From positions 1 through 51,439 of IMG/VR virus record IMGVR_UViG_3300010885_019416: a stretch of DNA of 51,439 nt; one strand, given 5' to 3'. Below are positions 31,115 to 38,401 of the stretch, in pieces. A model generated the notes under the pieces. That model made no database searches. It was not told the DNA's origin and was given only the letters and a program-made list of their open reading frames with translations. The stretch's first letter is position 1. Each line of letters opens with the position of its first letter. This DNA is from a virus. The translations under genes and the position numbers were made by a program.

Positions 31115-31694
31115 TATCGATATTGACTTTGCTGATAGAAAACAAGCACTTGAGTTGATCAAGCATATTCCTGCGAGTATAGAATCAAATGGAACTTTTA
31201 AGAAACACAATACTGGTGTGTATTGTCATTCTATTCCCTACAATCCCCTAAGTGATACTGCAAGTATTGAATATAAAGCAGCAGAGGAACGAGGTTATTT
31301 TAAGATTGATTTCTTGAATGTTAATGCGTACACAGGAGTACGGAATGAAGAACATCTTGTTCAATTGATGAACATTGAACCATTATGGGATTTGTTAGAA
31401 GAGAAAGAAGTATGTGATCAATTGTTTCACATTAACGGTTATCATCAATTATTAGGACAGTTAAAACCAACTAGTATTGTTGAACTAGCCATGGTACTTG
31501 CTATGATTCGTCCTGGTAAAAAACATCTCTTCCCAATATGCAAGGAAAAAGGCTTCGATGCTATTAAGGATGAAATATGGACTAAAACTGAAGATTCCTA
31601 TTTCTTTAAAAAGGCACATGCTATTTCCTATGCTAGTGTCATTGTTGTTCAATTAAATTTAATTTGCGAACGGATTAGCTACGGATACTCTTAG
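31107..31694 (+). CDS. Miniature DNA polymerase III alpha palm-like protein
   Basis: 195 residues. The start 'MPDIDIDFADRKQALELIKH' aligns with the catalytic segment of bacterial PolIII alpha (E. coli 'PDFDVDF', D401 and D403). 'KHNTGVY' corresponds to the 'H-x-x-G-V' segment, 'RGYFKIDFLNV' to 'GLVKFDFLGL' with the third catalytic Asp (E. coli D555, here D68), 'LLGQLKPTSIVELAMVLAMI' + 'RPGKKHL' to the fingers entrance, and 'FFKKAHAISYASVIVVQLN' to 'FNKSHAAAYxxxxYQ'. PHP, most of fingers, tau- and beta-binding parts are absent. Similar short proteins exist in cyanophage-type genomes as hypotheticals. Polymerase activity is unproven; an initiation, repair or regulatory role is possible. Confidence 0.72.
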   Translation: MPDIDIDFADRKQALELIKHIPASIESNGTFKKHNTGVYCHSIPYNPLSDTASIEYKAAEERGYFKIDFLNVNAYTGVRNEEHLVQLMNIEPLWDLLEEKEVCDQLFHINGYHQLLGQLKPTSIVELAMVLAMIRPGKKHLFPICKEKGFDAIKDEIWTKTEDSYFFKKAHAISYASVIVVQLNLICERISYGYS

Positions 31695-32052
31695 GATTTC
31701 TAACTAACTGTATTGACTTACGTTTGATTCTTTTTTCTGCAATTTCACTAAGATTCACTGTGGGCCCAAATACCATTTCAACATCTTTACTACTAAAAGT
31801 TTTAATGTAAGGCTTGAAAGTTTGCATTTCTTTTTTTAGAAAGATGTTGATAGGTATTTTTCTATTACTTTCCCACCACCAAACTTCACCTAATTCTAAA
31901 AATAATACTTTTTTAGTTTCATCTATTATCATAGATAAGTCATACATACTGGATACATAGTCATCACAGTTGACAATAATACCCACATACTCTCGGTCGT
32001 TGGACTTTAAACAGGATATAAATGGAAATTTTTCGTGGAATTGGTTACTCAT
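31675..32052 (-). CDS. Conserved protein with W-W-W-E-S-N-R motif
   Basis: 125 residues on the minus strand, overlapping the polymerase-like gene by 20 bases. 'LELGEVWWWESNRKIPINIF' near residue 53 and 'DVEMVFGPTVNLSEIAEKRI' followed by 'KRKSIQLVRNP' are conserved among T4-like phages of aquatic bacteria; function unknown. It is divergent from the next structural gene, whose ATG is 22 bases away. The Lys/Arg-rich end suggests nucleic-acid or membrane-charge contacts. No clear promoter element is seen on its own side (TTAAAACTTA before ATG). Confidence 0.6.
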   Translation of the reverse strand: MSNQFHEKFPFISCLKSNDREYVGIIVNCDDYVSSMYDLSMIIDETKKVLFLELGEVWWWESNRKIPINIFLKKEMQTFKPYIKTFSSKDVEMVFGPTVNLSEIAEKRIKRKSIQLVRNPKSIRS

Positions 32053-32063
32053 TAAGTTTTAAA

Positions 32064-32069
32064 TAAATA
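32064..32069 (+). promoter_or_regulatory. Late promoter element TAAATA, N4 before ATG 32074
   Basis: AATAAATA-CATT-ATG. Spacing is one base shorter than the usual N5; the predicted transcript is again essentially leaderless. Confidence 0.6.
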
Positions 32070-32073
32070 CATT

Positions 32074-32907
32074 ATGCAAATTTTACCAATCTATTTATAC
32101 GCAAATAAACTTGATGTGATACTAGATCTGGACGACACAATCAGGGGAGTTAATCAAGTTATGTATCAACGCGATCTAACAATACAAAAGGGAATTAAGA
32201 ATCAAGTAAGAATTCAATTCAAAAACAGCGACCAAAAAAGAATATCAATATCCACTACACAAACATTCGTGTTTAGTATGTTTGACGCTATAAATCAACG
32301 TCTTATGATTGAAAAGGAACTTACGGTGCTTGCGGAAACTACTAGCACCAAAGGTACCGCATTGCTAACTCTAACTGAAAGCGATACACTAGACTTAGAT
32401 AAATCAAGCTATACATATAGTGTAAAAGTAAAAGATAACGACGGAACATATACTGCTGCTTATGCTAATACTTACTACGGTATGAACGGCACGATACATA
32501 TTTCTAACGATATATATCCTGTATTGAAAGATAGTGCTGAAATTACCAGCTTCAACCCTGATTACAATAACACTACTCGTCTATATGAACACAAGAGCGG
32601 AAAAATATATGCGTTTCCTGAATATAACGGAAATACAGCATTGCATACCGTGGCACTTTATATGACCGCATATAAAGGAACTGTGTTGATACAGGGTACA
32701 TTAAATAACTCTCCAAATGGTGATTCTGATTTTTATACTGTGTCTACAATTCCATATACTGGATTTACTGGCGTGGACTATGTAAACTTCAATGGCGTAT
32801 TTACATATATACGTATTGTTTATATACCGGCCACTGCACCTGCTGGCACAATTAACAATAATCCTAATTTCTTCGGTTCGTTTGACAAAGTATTGTACAG
32901 AAGTTAA
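32074..32907 (+). CDS. Virion structural protein, baseplate or fibre-like
   Basis: 277 residues. The first 140 residues have the form of phage baseplate-upper-protein type domains: beta-rich with 'NQVRIQFKNSDQKRISISTT' (polymer backbone strand), 'TKGTALLTLTESDTLDLDKS', 'YTYSVKVKDNDGTYTAAYAN' and 'MNGTIHISNDIYP'. The C-terminal half ('TVALYMTAYKGTVLIQGTLN', 'FNGVFTYIRIVYIPATAPAG') is a beta-sandwich like a carbohydrate-binding or fibre-head module. Isolated late gene between replication genes, with its own late element. A role in tail tip or fibre attachment is likely; no catalytic motif. Confidence 0.65.
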   Translation: MQILPIYLYANKLDVILDLDDTIRGVNQVMYQRDLTIQKGIKNQVRIQFKNSDQKRISISTTQTFVFSMFDAINQRLMIEKELTVLAETTSTKGTALLTLTESDTLDLDKSSYTYSVKVKDNDGTYTAAYANTYYGMNGTIHISNDIYPVLKDSAEITSFNPDYNNTTRLYEHKSGKIYAFPEYNGNTALHTVALYMTAYKGTVLIQGTLNNSPNGDSDFYTVSTIPYTGFTGVDYVNFNGVFTYIRIVYIPATAPAGTINNNPNFFGSFDKVLYRS

Positions 32908-32915
32908 ACTAGTGC

Positions 32916-33920
32916 ATGAATCAAATTCAGGCAGCAATACATACATTATTACCAGGTAACAGAAAACTAACTTCCGGCGGATGGATAAGTTTCAATGCGG
33001 TTTGCTGCCATCATAGAGGCAATCGTGCCGATACTAAAAAACGTGGCGGCGTACTCTTTACTGATGAAGGATTTACTTTCCATTGCTTTAACTGCGGATT
33101 CAAGGCAGGATGGAGCCCTGGCAAACTACTAAGCAACAACACAAAACTTCTATTCAAATGGTGTGGCATGGGAGATACCGATATTAGTAAACTCGGTCTG
33201 CTGACTCTGAAATTTAAAGAGGATCAACCACAAGTTAAAAAAGAATTGGTGTTTGAACTATTGGAAAAACCTTTGCCAGAAGGCACAATGTCTATTATGG
33301 AATGGATTAATACTGCATACCTTCCGGACATAAGTGAAGACCTGGATAAAGTTGTAGAATATATATTGGGTCGCGGTATGACCCTTGAGTGGTACGACTG
33401 GCACTGGAGTGCAGCACCTGGATTTAAAGATAGAGTGATTATTCCATTTTACGATAAAGGTAAGATAGTGGGCTACACTGGTCGTAAGATCAAAGACGGA
33501 AAACCCAAGTACTTGACTGATAGCCAAAGCGGCTATGTGTTTAATATGGATGCACAAACTTATAATAAGGAATGTGTTATAGTTACCGAAGGTCAGTTTG
33601 ATGCTATTGCGGTAGATGGTGTTGCTATTATGACCAATGAACCTAATGAGACTCAGTGCGCAAGGATAAATGCTTTAGGGAAGCCAGTGATTGTGGTACC
33701 TGACAAAGACAAACCAGGAGCCAAACTGGTCAAAGCTGCTTTGGCCAACGGCTGGGGTGTGAGTTTACCACCGTGGGAAGATCATATTAAAGATGCAGCT
33801 AAGGCTACAGAAGTATATGGACGTTTATATACACTGACCACAATCTTGCACTATAGAGAAACAAATAAGATAAAAATACAATTACTACAGAAAAAACTAG
33901 AGGCACTAACAGATGAATAA
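32916..33920 (+). CDS. gp61: DNA primase (gp61-like)
   Basis: 334 residues. N-terminal zinc ribbon: 'ISFNAVCCHHRGNRADTKKR' and 'FHCFNCGFKAGWSPG'. Catalytic TOPRIM core: 'KDRVIIPFYDKGKIVGYTGR', 'VIVTEGQFDAIAVDGVAIMT' (the metal-binding Glu) and 'VIVVPDKDKPGAKLVKAAL' (Asp-x-Asp). It makes the RNA primers for lagging-strand synthesis together with gp41. The length equals that of T4 gp61 (342). It overlaps gp41 by 8 bases, so primase and helicase are cotranslated, in the fixed order of T4-like phages. Confidence 0.9.
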   Translation: MNQIQAAIHTLLPGNRKLTSGGWISFNAVCCHHRGNRADTKKRGGVLFTDEGFTFHCFNCGFKAGWSPGKLLSNNTKLLFKWCGMGDTDISKLGLLTLKFKEDQPQVKKELVFELLEKPLPEGTMSIMEWINTAYLPDISEDLDKVVEYILGRGMTLEWYDWHWSAAPGFKDRVIIPFYDKGKIVGYTGRKIKDGKPKYLTDSQSGYVFNMDAQTYNKECVIVTEGQFDAIAVDGVAIMTNEPNETQCARINALGKPVIVVPDKDKPGAKLVKAALANGWGVSLPPWEDHIKDAAKATEVYGRLYTLTTILHYRETNKIKIQLLQKKLEALTDE

Positions 33921-35397
33921 AAAAGAAAAACTCCCTAAACCAAATTATACCAGCGAGATGCAATGCTTGTATCTTGAAATGTTTTTGTCAGATGCAGAAA
34001 CATTTGTACGCTGTCAAAACATTTTTGATCCACTTAACTTTGATCAACGCTATCAAGATACCGCAGCATTTATTACAAAATATGTTGATGACTATAAGGT
34101 AATGCCCGAAGCATCTATTGTGAATGCCAGTTGTAAAATGGATCTACAACCTGTGCAATTGGCCAAGGAAAACTATGATTGGCTTATGGACGAGTTTGAA
34201 AACTTTAGTCGTCATAAAGGTCTTGAACGTGCTATTATTGCCAGTGCTGATTTACTTGAAGCAGGCGACTATGGACCAGTAGAAAAACTAATCAAAGACG
34301 CTATACAGATATCGTTAAACAAGGATATGGGTACAGATTACTTTGAAGATCCAAGAGCACGTCTAAGTAAACTTAAAGATGGTAACGGACAGATCAGCAC
34401 AGGCTGGCCTAGCATTGATAAGAAACTGTATGGCGGATTTAATAGAGGTGAACTGAATATTTTCTGTGCAGGATCCGGCGGCGGTAAGAGTTTGTTCTTG
34501 GCCAATATGGGTGTGAATTGGGCACAGCAAGGACTTAACGTATTGTACCTGACATTCGAATTGAGTGAAGGTCTTGTATCTATGCGTCTTGACAGTATGA
34601 TGACTGGTATTAGTACTAGAGAAATCTTTAAGAATCTTGATGAAGTTGAATTGAAAGTTAAAGTACTTGGTAAGAAATCTGGAAACTTACAAATTAAGTA
34701 TATGCCAAGCGGTAAGAATTGTAATGACATTCGTGCGTATTTGAAAGAATATCAAGTTAAGAAAGGGTGCAAACCTGATGTTATCTTGATTGACTATTTG
34801 GACTTGATGATGCCACTGAGTGTTAAAGTTAGCCCTAGTGACTTGTTTGTTAAAGACAAATATGTATCTGAGGAAATTCGTAACTTGGCTATGGAGACAC
34901 AATGTATTACTGTAACTGCTAGTCAGCTCAATCGTAGTGCTGTTGAAGAAATTGAATTTGATCATAGTCATATCTCAGGTGGATTATCTAAGATTATGAC
35001 AGCGGATAATGTTATTGGTATCTTTACTAGTAGAGCTATGAAGGAACGCGGTCGCTATCAAATACAGTTTATGAAAACTCGTAGCAGTAGCGGCGTTGGA
35101 CAAAAAGTTGATCTAGAATTTGATATGGATACATTGCGTATTACTGATCTAGGCGAAGACGGAGATACTGCTAGTTTTAATCAAGGTGGTGGACAAGGTA
35201 ACAGTAGCAGCGGTAGTTCTATGATGCAGGGATTTAAACGAACTAGCACAGTAAGCACCAGTTCAGGTGGCGGTCAACCTTGGGAACGACCTACTCCAGT
35301 TGAAGGATGGAGTTTAGAAAAACCGCAAGCCAAAGGTGTTAAGGCAGCGGGTGATATCCGTAATATGATTGCTAACTTGAATAGCGAAAAAGATTAG
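33913..35397 (+). CDS. gp41: Replicative DNA helicase (gp41-like, DnaB family)
   Basis: 494 residues. N-terminal helical primase-binding domain, then RecA-type core: Walker A 'IFCAGSGGGKSLFLANMGVN' near residue 190, 'NVLYLTFELSEGLVSMRLDS', Walker B 'PDVILIDYLDLMMPL' near 293, 'CITVTASQLNRSAVEE' and 'KTRSSSGVGQKVDLEFD' near 380. A Gly/Ser-rich, disordered C-terminal extension ('GGGQGNSSSGSSMMQGF') ends the protein. It unwinds the fork 5' to 3' as a hexamer and travels with gp61 and gp32. Its stop overlaps the convergent AlgH-family gene by 4 bases. Confidence 0.92.
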   Translation: MNKKEKLPKPNYTSEMQCLYLEMFLSDAETFVRCQNIFDPLNFDQRYQDTAAFITKYVDDYKVMPEASIVNASCKMDLQPVQLAKENYDWLMDEFENFSRHKGLERAIIASADLLEAGDYGPVEKLIKDAIQISLNKDMGTDYFEDPRARLSKLKDGNGQISTGWPSIDKKLYGGFNRGELNIFCAGSGGGKSLFLANMGVNWAQQGLNVLYLTFELSEGLVSMRLDSMMTGISTREIFKNLDEVELKVKVLGKKSGNLQIKYMPSGKNCNDIRAYLKEYQVKKGCKPDVILIDYLDLMMPLSVKVSPSDLFVKDKYVSEEIRNLAMETQCITVTASQLNRSAVEEIEFDHSHISGGLSKIMTADNVIGIFTSRAMKERGRYQIQFMKTRSSSGVGQKVDLEFDMDTLRITDLGEDGDTASFNQGGGQGNSSSGSSMMQGFKRTSTVSTSSGGGQPWERPTPVEGWSLEKPQAKGVKAAGDIRNMIANLNSEKD

Positions 35398-35954
35398 AAC
35401 CAGTTGGCCACTTGTTCTCTGCTGGATTCACCTATCACACGATGCCACTGATCAATGTCAGTATAACCAAATACAGTGTCAGGTTCTGCAGGAATGAAAC
35501 TCCAACTATGATTGATTGTCCAGGGATCTTCACCTAATACTTCACCTTCTAGGTGCCCCGGTAACCAACGTGTGAATCCTGCTATGGCTCTGTAATAAGA
35601 TGGACCTTCATTATTGCTAATTGCTGTTAGTACTGATATATCACTACTGATTCCTATTTGATCAGTTACTTTATTTGTTGTGGGACTAAACCAATCTAAT
35701 GTATGTATGATATGTATACGGTTAGTAGACGATGGCCCTCCATTATAAAGTGGCTGATCGTTTTGCATTGTTAGGCCTACATTTTTCATAACCGAATCTA
35801 TTGATAGATTGCTATTGTATGGTTTATTAATTTGAAGACCTATGGCACCTGCATTATCATGATCTATCACTAGTATAGTAGAACGGCGTAATAATCCTTC
35901 TTCTCGCTTGGGATGGGATGCTAATAGGTAACCTGTATAATTTTGTTCGAACAT
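35394..35954 (-). CDS. AlgH/YqgE (UPF0301) family protein
   Basis: 186 residues. 'GYLLASHPKREEGLLRRSTI' , 'HDNAGAIGLQINKPYNSNLS', 'PLYNGGPSSTNRIHIIHTLD' and 'AIAGFTRWLPGHLEGEV' reproduce the UPF0301 hallmarks (opening 'LLA-x-P', 'GA-x-GL-x-x-N-x-P', 'GGP ... R-x-x-x-x-H', 'G-x-x-x-W-x-PG-x-LE-x-E'). Family members are bacterial cytoplasmic proteins of unknown mechanism; P. aeruginosa AlgH affects alginate genes. It stands divergently from a nucleotidyltransferase with a TAAATA element exactly 5 bases from its ATG, so it belongs to the late, leaderless class. Confidence 0.85.
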   Translation of the reverse strand: MFEQNYTGYLLASHPKREEGLLRRSTILVIDHDNAGAIGLQINKPYNSNLSIDSVMKNVGLTMQNDQPLYNGGPSSTNRIHIIHTLDWFSPTTNKVTDQIGISSDISVLTAISNNEGPSYYRAIAGFTRWLPGHLEGEVLGEDPWTINHSWSFIPAEPDTVFGYTDIDQWHRVIGESSREQVANWF

Positions 35955-35959
35955 GAAAT

Positions 35960-35965
35960 TATTTA
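35960..35965 (-). promoter_or_regulatory. Late promoter element TAAATA, N5 before the AlgH-family ATG
   Basis: On the minus strand GGTTAAATA-ATTTC-ATG. Back to back with the plus-strand element at 35971-35976, only 5 bases apart. Confidence 0.68.
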
Positions 35966-35970
35966 ACCGA

Positions 35971-35976
35971 TAAATA
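35971..35976 (+). promoter_or_regulatory. Late promoter element TAAATA, N7 before ATG 35984
   Basis: CGATAAATA-CTTTTAT-ATG. A start 5 bases past the element leaves a 2-base leader, AU-AUG. Confidence 0.62.
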
Positions 35977-35983
35977 CTTTTAT

Positions 35984-36670
35984 ATGGCTATACTTGACTT
36001 TAATTTGGGATTTGAACCCCATGAACAACTTAATCCCAAATTATGGAAGGGCAATCAATTGCGCCCCGATATACAATCAGCTTTGATTAAAATTGCTCAG
36101 GATTTTAAAAAATTTATTGATGTTCCGTTTGATATTGTAGATGTTAGAATTACCGGCGGGCAGGTATCATACTTCTATACAGAACACAGCGACTTGGATC
36201 TACATTTGATTTGCGATTTTGATAGTGTGGCATGTGATAGAGAAGCTGCGGAAATGTTTGATGCTAAACGCTTACTTTACAAAGCCAAATACGATATTAC
36301 TGCTAATAGTATACCTGTGGAACTGTATGTGGAAAATTTAGATCACCCTGCGGTTAGTGCTAGTTACAGCATTATAAAACGTGCTTGGATTAAACAACCA
36401 GAACGCGATGTTGGACCATTTGATATTGATAATATTGAGAAATTAAGCAATGTGTGGGCTACGATAATACGACATAGTTTGGCGTCAAAAGATGCAGAAA
36501 CTGCCAAAAAAACTATGAATTTATTACGTAAATTCCGCCATTTAGGCCTCAAAACAGGCGGAGAATATTCGACAGCTAATCTAGTATATAAAACACTTAG
36601 AAACAGCGATCTTATTAAAAATCTTCAAAATTTCATTGATCAGGAACATGATCGAACTCTAAGCATCTAA
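35984..36670 (+). CDS. Nucleotidyltransferase-fold protein
   Basis: 228 residues. 'VDVRITGGQVSYFYTEHSDL' followed by 'DLHLICDFD' is the polymerase-beta-type nucleotidyltransferase motif (G-G/S ... S-D-L-D-L), with the two Asp that bind Mg2+ and a third acidic residue likely in 'IPVELYVENL' (Glu near residue 112). 'YSIIKRAWIKQPERD' and the helical 'ETAKKTMNLLRKFRHLGLKT' complete the known phage version. Family members adenylate or guanylate proteins, RNA or small molecules; the target here is unknown. Paired divergently with the AlgH-family gene and expressed late. Confidence 0.72.
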   Translation: MAILDFNLGFEPHEQLNPKLWKGNQLRPDIQSALIKIAQDFKKFIDVPFDIVDVRITGGQVSYFYTEHSDLDLHLICDFDSVACDREAAEMFDAKRLLYKAKYDITANSIPVELYVENLDHPAVSASYSIIKRAWIKQPERDVGPFDIDNIEKLSNVWATIIRHSLASKDAETAKKTMNLLRKFRHLGLKTGGEYSTANLVYKTLRNSDLIKNLQNFIDQEHDRTLSI

Positions 36671-36705
36671 TATCAAACTGTGCCTAGTGTACACATAGTT
36701 GTTTG

Positions 36706-36711
36706 TAAATA
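36706..36711 (+). promoter_or_regulatory. Late promoter element TAAATA, N5 before ATG 36717
   Basis: TTTGTAAATA-CCACT-ATG. It heads the glycan cluster on the plus strand and sets the start at 36717; the TTG at 36699 precedes the element. Confidence 0.68.
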
Positions 36712-36716
36712 CCACT

Positions 36717-37553
36717 ATGATAACATTAGTATGGCAGTGTAACCTAGCATCATCTTGGGAATGTGACTGGATTGAATTTTTATTTCAACATATCCCGCAT
36801 ACTACTATTACCGATTACAATCAATCTACCTGCATAGATAATAGTGTGCTTATCTATAACAGTACTGTGAATAATGCTGCTTATCTAAAATCTCTTTCCG
36901 ATAACGGAATTACGTTTGGACTAATACATCTTAGTGACGAATGGGATAAAGATCCAACTGATCACTATAAGTTGGCTAAGTTTGTACTTAGGAACTATTA
37001 TAAAGATATTGGCCCTAATGTACTGAATATTCCATTAGGATGGATGAAAACATTTCCTCACAATATTATTCCTAAAACTTCTAAACAAAGAAAATATACC
37101 TGGGCATTTAGCGGACATGTAGATAAAACTACTCGCCCTATGATGGTTCAATATATGTCAACCATAGAAAATGGGCAACATTACTTTAAAAAGTGCGGTG
37201 AAAATTGGGGAGCATTTGATGGACAAGCATTAGATCCAGTTGGCCTTGCTGAATTATATAATGATTGCTTATTTGTACCATGCCCAACAGGTAATCAAAG
37301 TATAGATACTCTAAGGGTATGCGAAGCATTACAGTCAGGTAGTTTACCTATTGTTGAACGCAGCGAGTATTGGTCAAAGTTATATGGCGCCAACCATCCA
37401 CTAATTGAAATAGACAATTGGAATCAAGCACCTGAAATTATTAAAAATCTTACTATTAATATGGATGACTTTGAAATTAAAAGATTGTATACTTACAATT
37501 GGTGGCATGATCATTGCGATCATGTAAAAAATAAAATAAAGGAACGTATATGA
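36717..37553 (+). CDS. Exostosin-like glycosyltransferase
   Basis: 278 residues from ATG 36717 (MITLVWQCNLASSWECDWIE). 'KYTWAFSGHVDKTTRPMMVQ' and the block 'LFVPCPTGNQSIDTLRVCEA' + 'LQSGSLPIVERSEYWS' are the exostosin/GT47-type donor-binding region (F-x-P-x-G-x-x-x-D-T-x-R-x-x-E-A-L-x-x-G-x-x-P-V). Such enzymes are inverting, GT-B fold. The gene opens the plus-strand part of the glycan cluster and overlaps the next gene as ATGA. Acceptor unknown. Confidence 0.75.
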   Translation: MITLVWQCNLASSWECDWIEFLFQHIPHTTITDYNQSTCIDNSVLIYNSTVNNAAYLKSLSDNGITFGLIHLSDEWDKDPTDHYKLAKFVLRNYYKDIGPNVLNIPLGWMKTFPHNIIPKTSKQRKYTWAFSGHVDKTTRPMMVQYMSTIENGQHYFKKCGENWGAFDGQALDPVGLAELYNDCLFVPCPTGNQSIDTLRVCEALQSGSLPIVERSEYWSKLYGANHPLIEIDNWNQAPEIIKNLTINMDDFEIKRLYTYNWWHDHCDHVKNKIKERI

Positions 37554-38395
37554 AAATAATTGATACAATAATGTTTCATAACGAATTTGACATACTTGAT
37601 CTACGACTTAGTATCATGGGGGATTATGTTGATAAAATTGTTATTATTGAATGTGATAAAACTCACTCGGGCTTTTACAAGGGATTTAATTTTGAAAAAC
37701 AATTAGACAGATACAGTCGTTGGATGCATAAAATTGAATACGTTAAAGTAACTAATCAACCAACTAATCAGTCTGCAATGGATAACGAAGGGTGGCAACG
37801 AGAACACGCAGTACATGGATGGAAAGATGTCGAAGATGACGATGTTATATTAATATCTGATTGCGATGAAATTATGAGACCGGCAGCGTTAGATTTTATT
37901 AAAAATACAAACTATAATTGGTATGGATTATATATGCCAGCTTTTTATTTTAAATTTAATTATTTAGATACTAAACCCAACTGGCATTACAAAGTTTGGG
38001 GTAAAGCATATAGAGGTATAAAAGTGTCTCCAACCAAAATGAGATATATGGGTCCTAATGAAATTCCAGGCACTACTTCAATTAAATTGCATCATGCTGG
38101 TTGGCATTTTGGATGGTTAGGAAATAACGATTTTGTAAAATACAAATTGCAAAGTTCTGCCCATACTGAAATTAATACACCCGATACACTGAATAACATT
38201 AACATTGATAAACATATTGCCGAAGGAAGAGATCATTTTAGACCAGAGAATGTCACATGGACTGGTGTAAATTTAGACTCTTATTTTCCTGATGAAATTT
38301 TAAATAATAGAGAAAAGTACAAAGAGTTCATATTGCCTGATACAGGCAAAACTGTACAAGAATATTGGACTAATCAAATATTAGAGAAAGAATAA
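37550..38395 (+). CDS. Glycosyltransferase family 17-like protein
   Basis: 281 residues. 'IIDTIMFHNEFDILDLRLSI' then 'DYVDKIVIIECDKTHSGFYK' and 'DDDVILISDCDEIMRPAALD' match the GT17 pattern (N-E-x-D-L-L-x-x-R-L, V-D-x-x-V-I-x-E-x-x-x-T-x-x-G, S-D-x-D-E-I-P), best known from the enzyme that adds the bisecting GlcNAc to N-glycans in animals and found in some bacteria and large viruses. 'GTTSIKLHHAGWHFGWLG' is the other conserved block. Coupled by ATGA to the exostosin-like gene. Donor and acceptor are unknown. Confidence 0.82.
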   Translation: MKIIDTIMFHNEFDILDLRLSIMGDYVDKIVIIECDKTHSGFYKGFNFEKQLDRYSRWMHKIEYVKVTNQPTNQSAMDNEGWQREHAVHGWKDVEDDDVILISDCDEIMRPAALDFIKNTNYNWYGLYMPAFYFKFNYLDTKPNWHYKVWGKAYRGIKVSPTKMRYMGPNEIPGTTSIKLHHAGWHFGWLGNNDFVKYKLQSSAHTEINTPDTLNNINIDKHIAEGRDHFRPENVTWTGVNLDSYFPDEILNNREKYKEFILPDTGKTVQEYWTNQILEKE

Positions 38396-38401
38396 AATAG
38401 G

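Noticed and set aside
35394-36670. Toxin-antitoxin or abortive-infection pair
   Set aside because: The divergent, late, unlinked arrangement is unlike operonic toxin-antitoxin pairs, and the AlgH family is not known as an antitoxin.
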